DNA from: Candidatus Melainabacteria bacterium
GTDB lineage: Bacteria; Actinomycetota; Actinomycetes; Mycobacteriales; Pseudonocardiaceae
Length of the DNA stretch: 6,454 nt
Direction of reading: 5' to 3'
Assembly: GCA_903970565.1 (NCBI GenBank)
Contig: CAJCJE010000777.1
Location: forward strand, 1-6,454
The position numbers were made by a program, and so were the translations under genes. This document shows positions 5,817-6,454 of this stretch, piece after piece. The notes under the pieces are model-generated. The model saw only the letters and a program-made list of their open reading frames with translations. It had not been told where the DNA came from and ran no database searches. How positions within the stretch are numbered: the stretch's first letter is position 1; every line of letters begins with the position of its first letter.

Positions 5817-5849
5817 CGGCTCTGACCAGCGCGGCACTGGTCAGAGCCG
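5817..5849. terminator. Bidirectional stem-loop terminator between convergent etfD and satP-like gene
   Basis: CGGCTCTGACCAG (5817-5829) pairs perfectly with CTGGTCAGAGCCG (5837-5849): a 13-bp stem with a 7-nt loop, 18 bases after the etfD stop and 71 bases past the stop of the opposing gene. No clear U-run lies on either side, as is usual in GC-rich actinobacteria. The rest of 5850-5920 shows no further feature. Confidence 0.8.
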
Positions 5850-5920
5850 GATGGGCGCGGTAACACCGACCCCACGATGACCGGTCGCTCAGTGTCCTTT
5901 TCAGACAGCGACGGTGCTCG

Positions 5921-6454
5921 TCAGGACAACAGTGCCGGCCCGAGCGGGAGTGCCTTGCCCCCGGTCGCCTGCGAGGCCGAACCGAAGAACAGGTACACGC
6001 CGACCGCGGCGAACAGCAGGACCACGACGCCGCCGACGTGCAGCACGCCGGCCGAGCCCTGCAACGTGCCGATCAGCACCAGTACCAGCGCCACCTCGAT
6101 CAGCGCGAACAACACGGCGTAGGCGACCGGCAGGCGCAGCGTGCCCAGCGTCAACATGCCGACGACGACCAGCCAGGAAATCAGGAACAGTCCCTGCGTG
6201 CTGACCGCCGCCGCGGCGCTGATGCCGAACCAGTCGTGCGTCAGGCCGAGTACGAGCAGCGCGTAGCTGAGCCAGAATCCGGCGAAGACGGCGAACACGC
6301 CGGCCACCGCGCTCTGGCCGAGATTCGCGGCCCAGATCGCCGCGATGACCAGTCCGATGCCGGTCGCGGCGACAATGATCGCCAGCGACGCGCCGACCGC
6401 GGCGGCGGGTACGTAGCCGATCAGGACAAGGCCGAGTGCGACCGAGCCGACGAT
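5921..6454 (-). CDS. satP: GPR1/FUN34/YaaH (SatP) family acetate/succinate transporter (N-terminus outside window)
   Basis: The minus-strand frame is open from the window edge at 6454 to TGA at 5921-5923: 177 residues, lacking only the N-terminal segment where the family's NPxxLG signature sits. A GTG at 6307 lies inside the conserved region, so it is not the start. Six hydrophobic segments are present, the first cut by the edge. By residue from the edge, IWAANLGQSAVAGVFAVFAG-FW matches the GNTFGLTAFTSYGSFW block of E. coli SatP. TQGLFLISWLVVVGMLTLGTLR matches its helix 4, and the tail YLFFGS...GGKALPLGP matches YLAMGE...GRTVLPIG. The family imports acetate or succinate with protons across the cytoplasmic membrane. 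The gene converges on etfD and shares its terminator. The family is secure; the exact substrate is inferred. Confidence 0.88.
   Translation of the reverse strand: MVGSVALGLVLIGYVPAAAVGASLAIIVAATGIGLVIAAIWAANLGQSAVAGVFAVFAGFWLSYALLVLGLTHDWFGISAAAAVSTQGLFLISWLVVVGMLTLGTLRLPVAYAVLFALIEVALVLVLIGTLQGSAGVLHVGGVVVLLFAAVGVYLFFGSASQATGGKALPLGPALLS

Noticed and set aside
3501..5837. A 778-codon open frame on the minus strand covering the whole of etfD
   Set aside because: It is the antisense frame kept open by high GC at third positions of etfD. Its translation is Val/Asp/Gly/His-rich with no recognisable domain, while the plus strand gives complete iron-sulfur motifs and membrane helices.

Overview
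This is a chromosomal stretch from a very GC-rich actinomycete. GC-biased third codon positions, a GTG start, PPE-like type VII secretion substrates and a mycobacterial-type EtfD point to the Mycobacteriales/Pseudonocardiales side of the phylum. An Amycolatopsis-like member of the Pseudonocardiaceae is my best guess, but the genus is an inference. Six protein-coding genes are supported, two of them cut by the window edges. I see no tRNA, rRNA, CRISPR array, insertion sequence or phage gene.

Left block (1-1723, minus strand): a two-gene unit resembling a PE/PPE pair. The upstream gene (1277-1723) encodes a 148-residue helical protein ending in a YxxxE type VII secretion motif. The downstream gene (1-1209, cut at its C-terminal side) encodes a PPE/WXG100-like domain followed by a proline/acid-rich linker and a long glycine-rich tail with internal repeats. 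A 266-bp spacer (1724-1989) holds the putative control region of this pair and a strong hairpin behind the next operon.

Middle block (1990-3299, minus strand): an AhpD-like CxxC protein of the carboxymuconolactone decarboxylase family, translationally coupled through an ATGA overlap to an isocitrate lyase/PEP mutase superfamily enzyme. The first gene's start lies in a 15-bp tandem duplication and may be leaderless. A 270-bp divergent spacer (3300-3569) separates this operon from etfD and contains several short repeats that look like operators, including GTTAC-N6-GTAAC over the putative etfD promoter.

Right block (3570-5798, plus strand): etfD, a membrane iron-sulfur oxidoreductase that passes electrons from acyl-CoA dehydrogenases, via electron-transfer flavoprotein, to menaquinone. 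It is followed by a perfect 13-bp stem-loop shared with a convergent SatP/GPR1-FUN34-YaaH acetate transporter gene (5921-6454, minus strand, N-terminus outside the window). EtfD and SatP both belong to fatty-acid/acetate use, but being convergent they are not one operon.

I found no clearly new multi-gene system. The most interesting leads are the PE/PPE-like pair with its repetitive glycine tail, the duplicated start region of the AhpD-like gene, and the repeat-rich divergent spacer in front of etfD.
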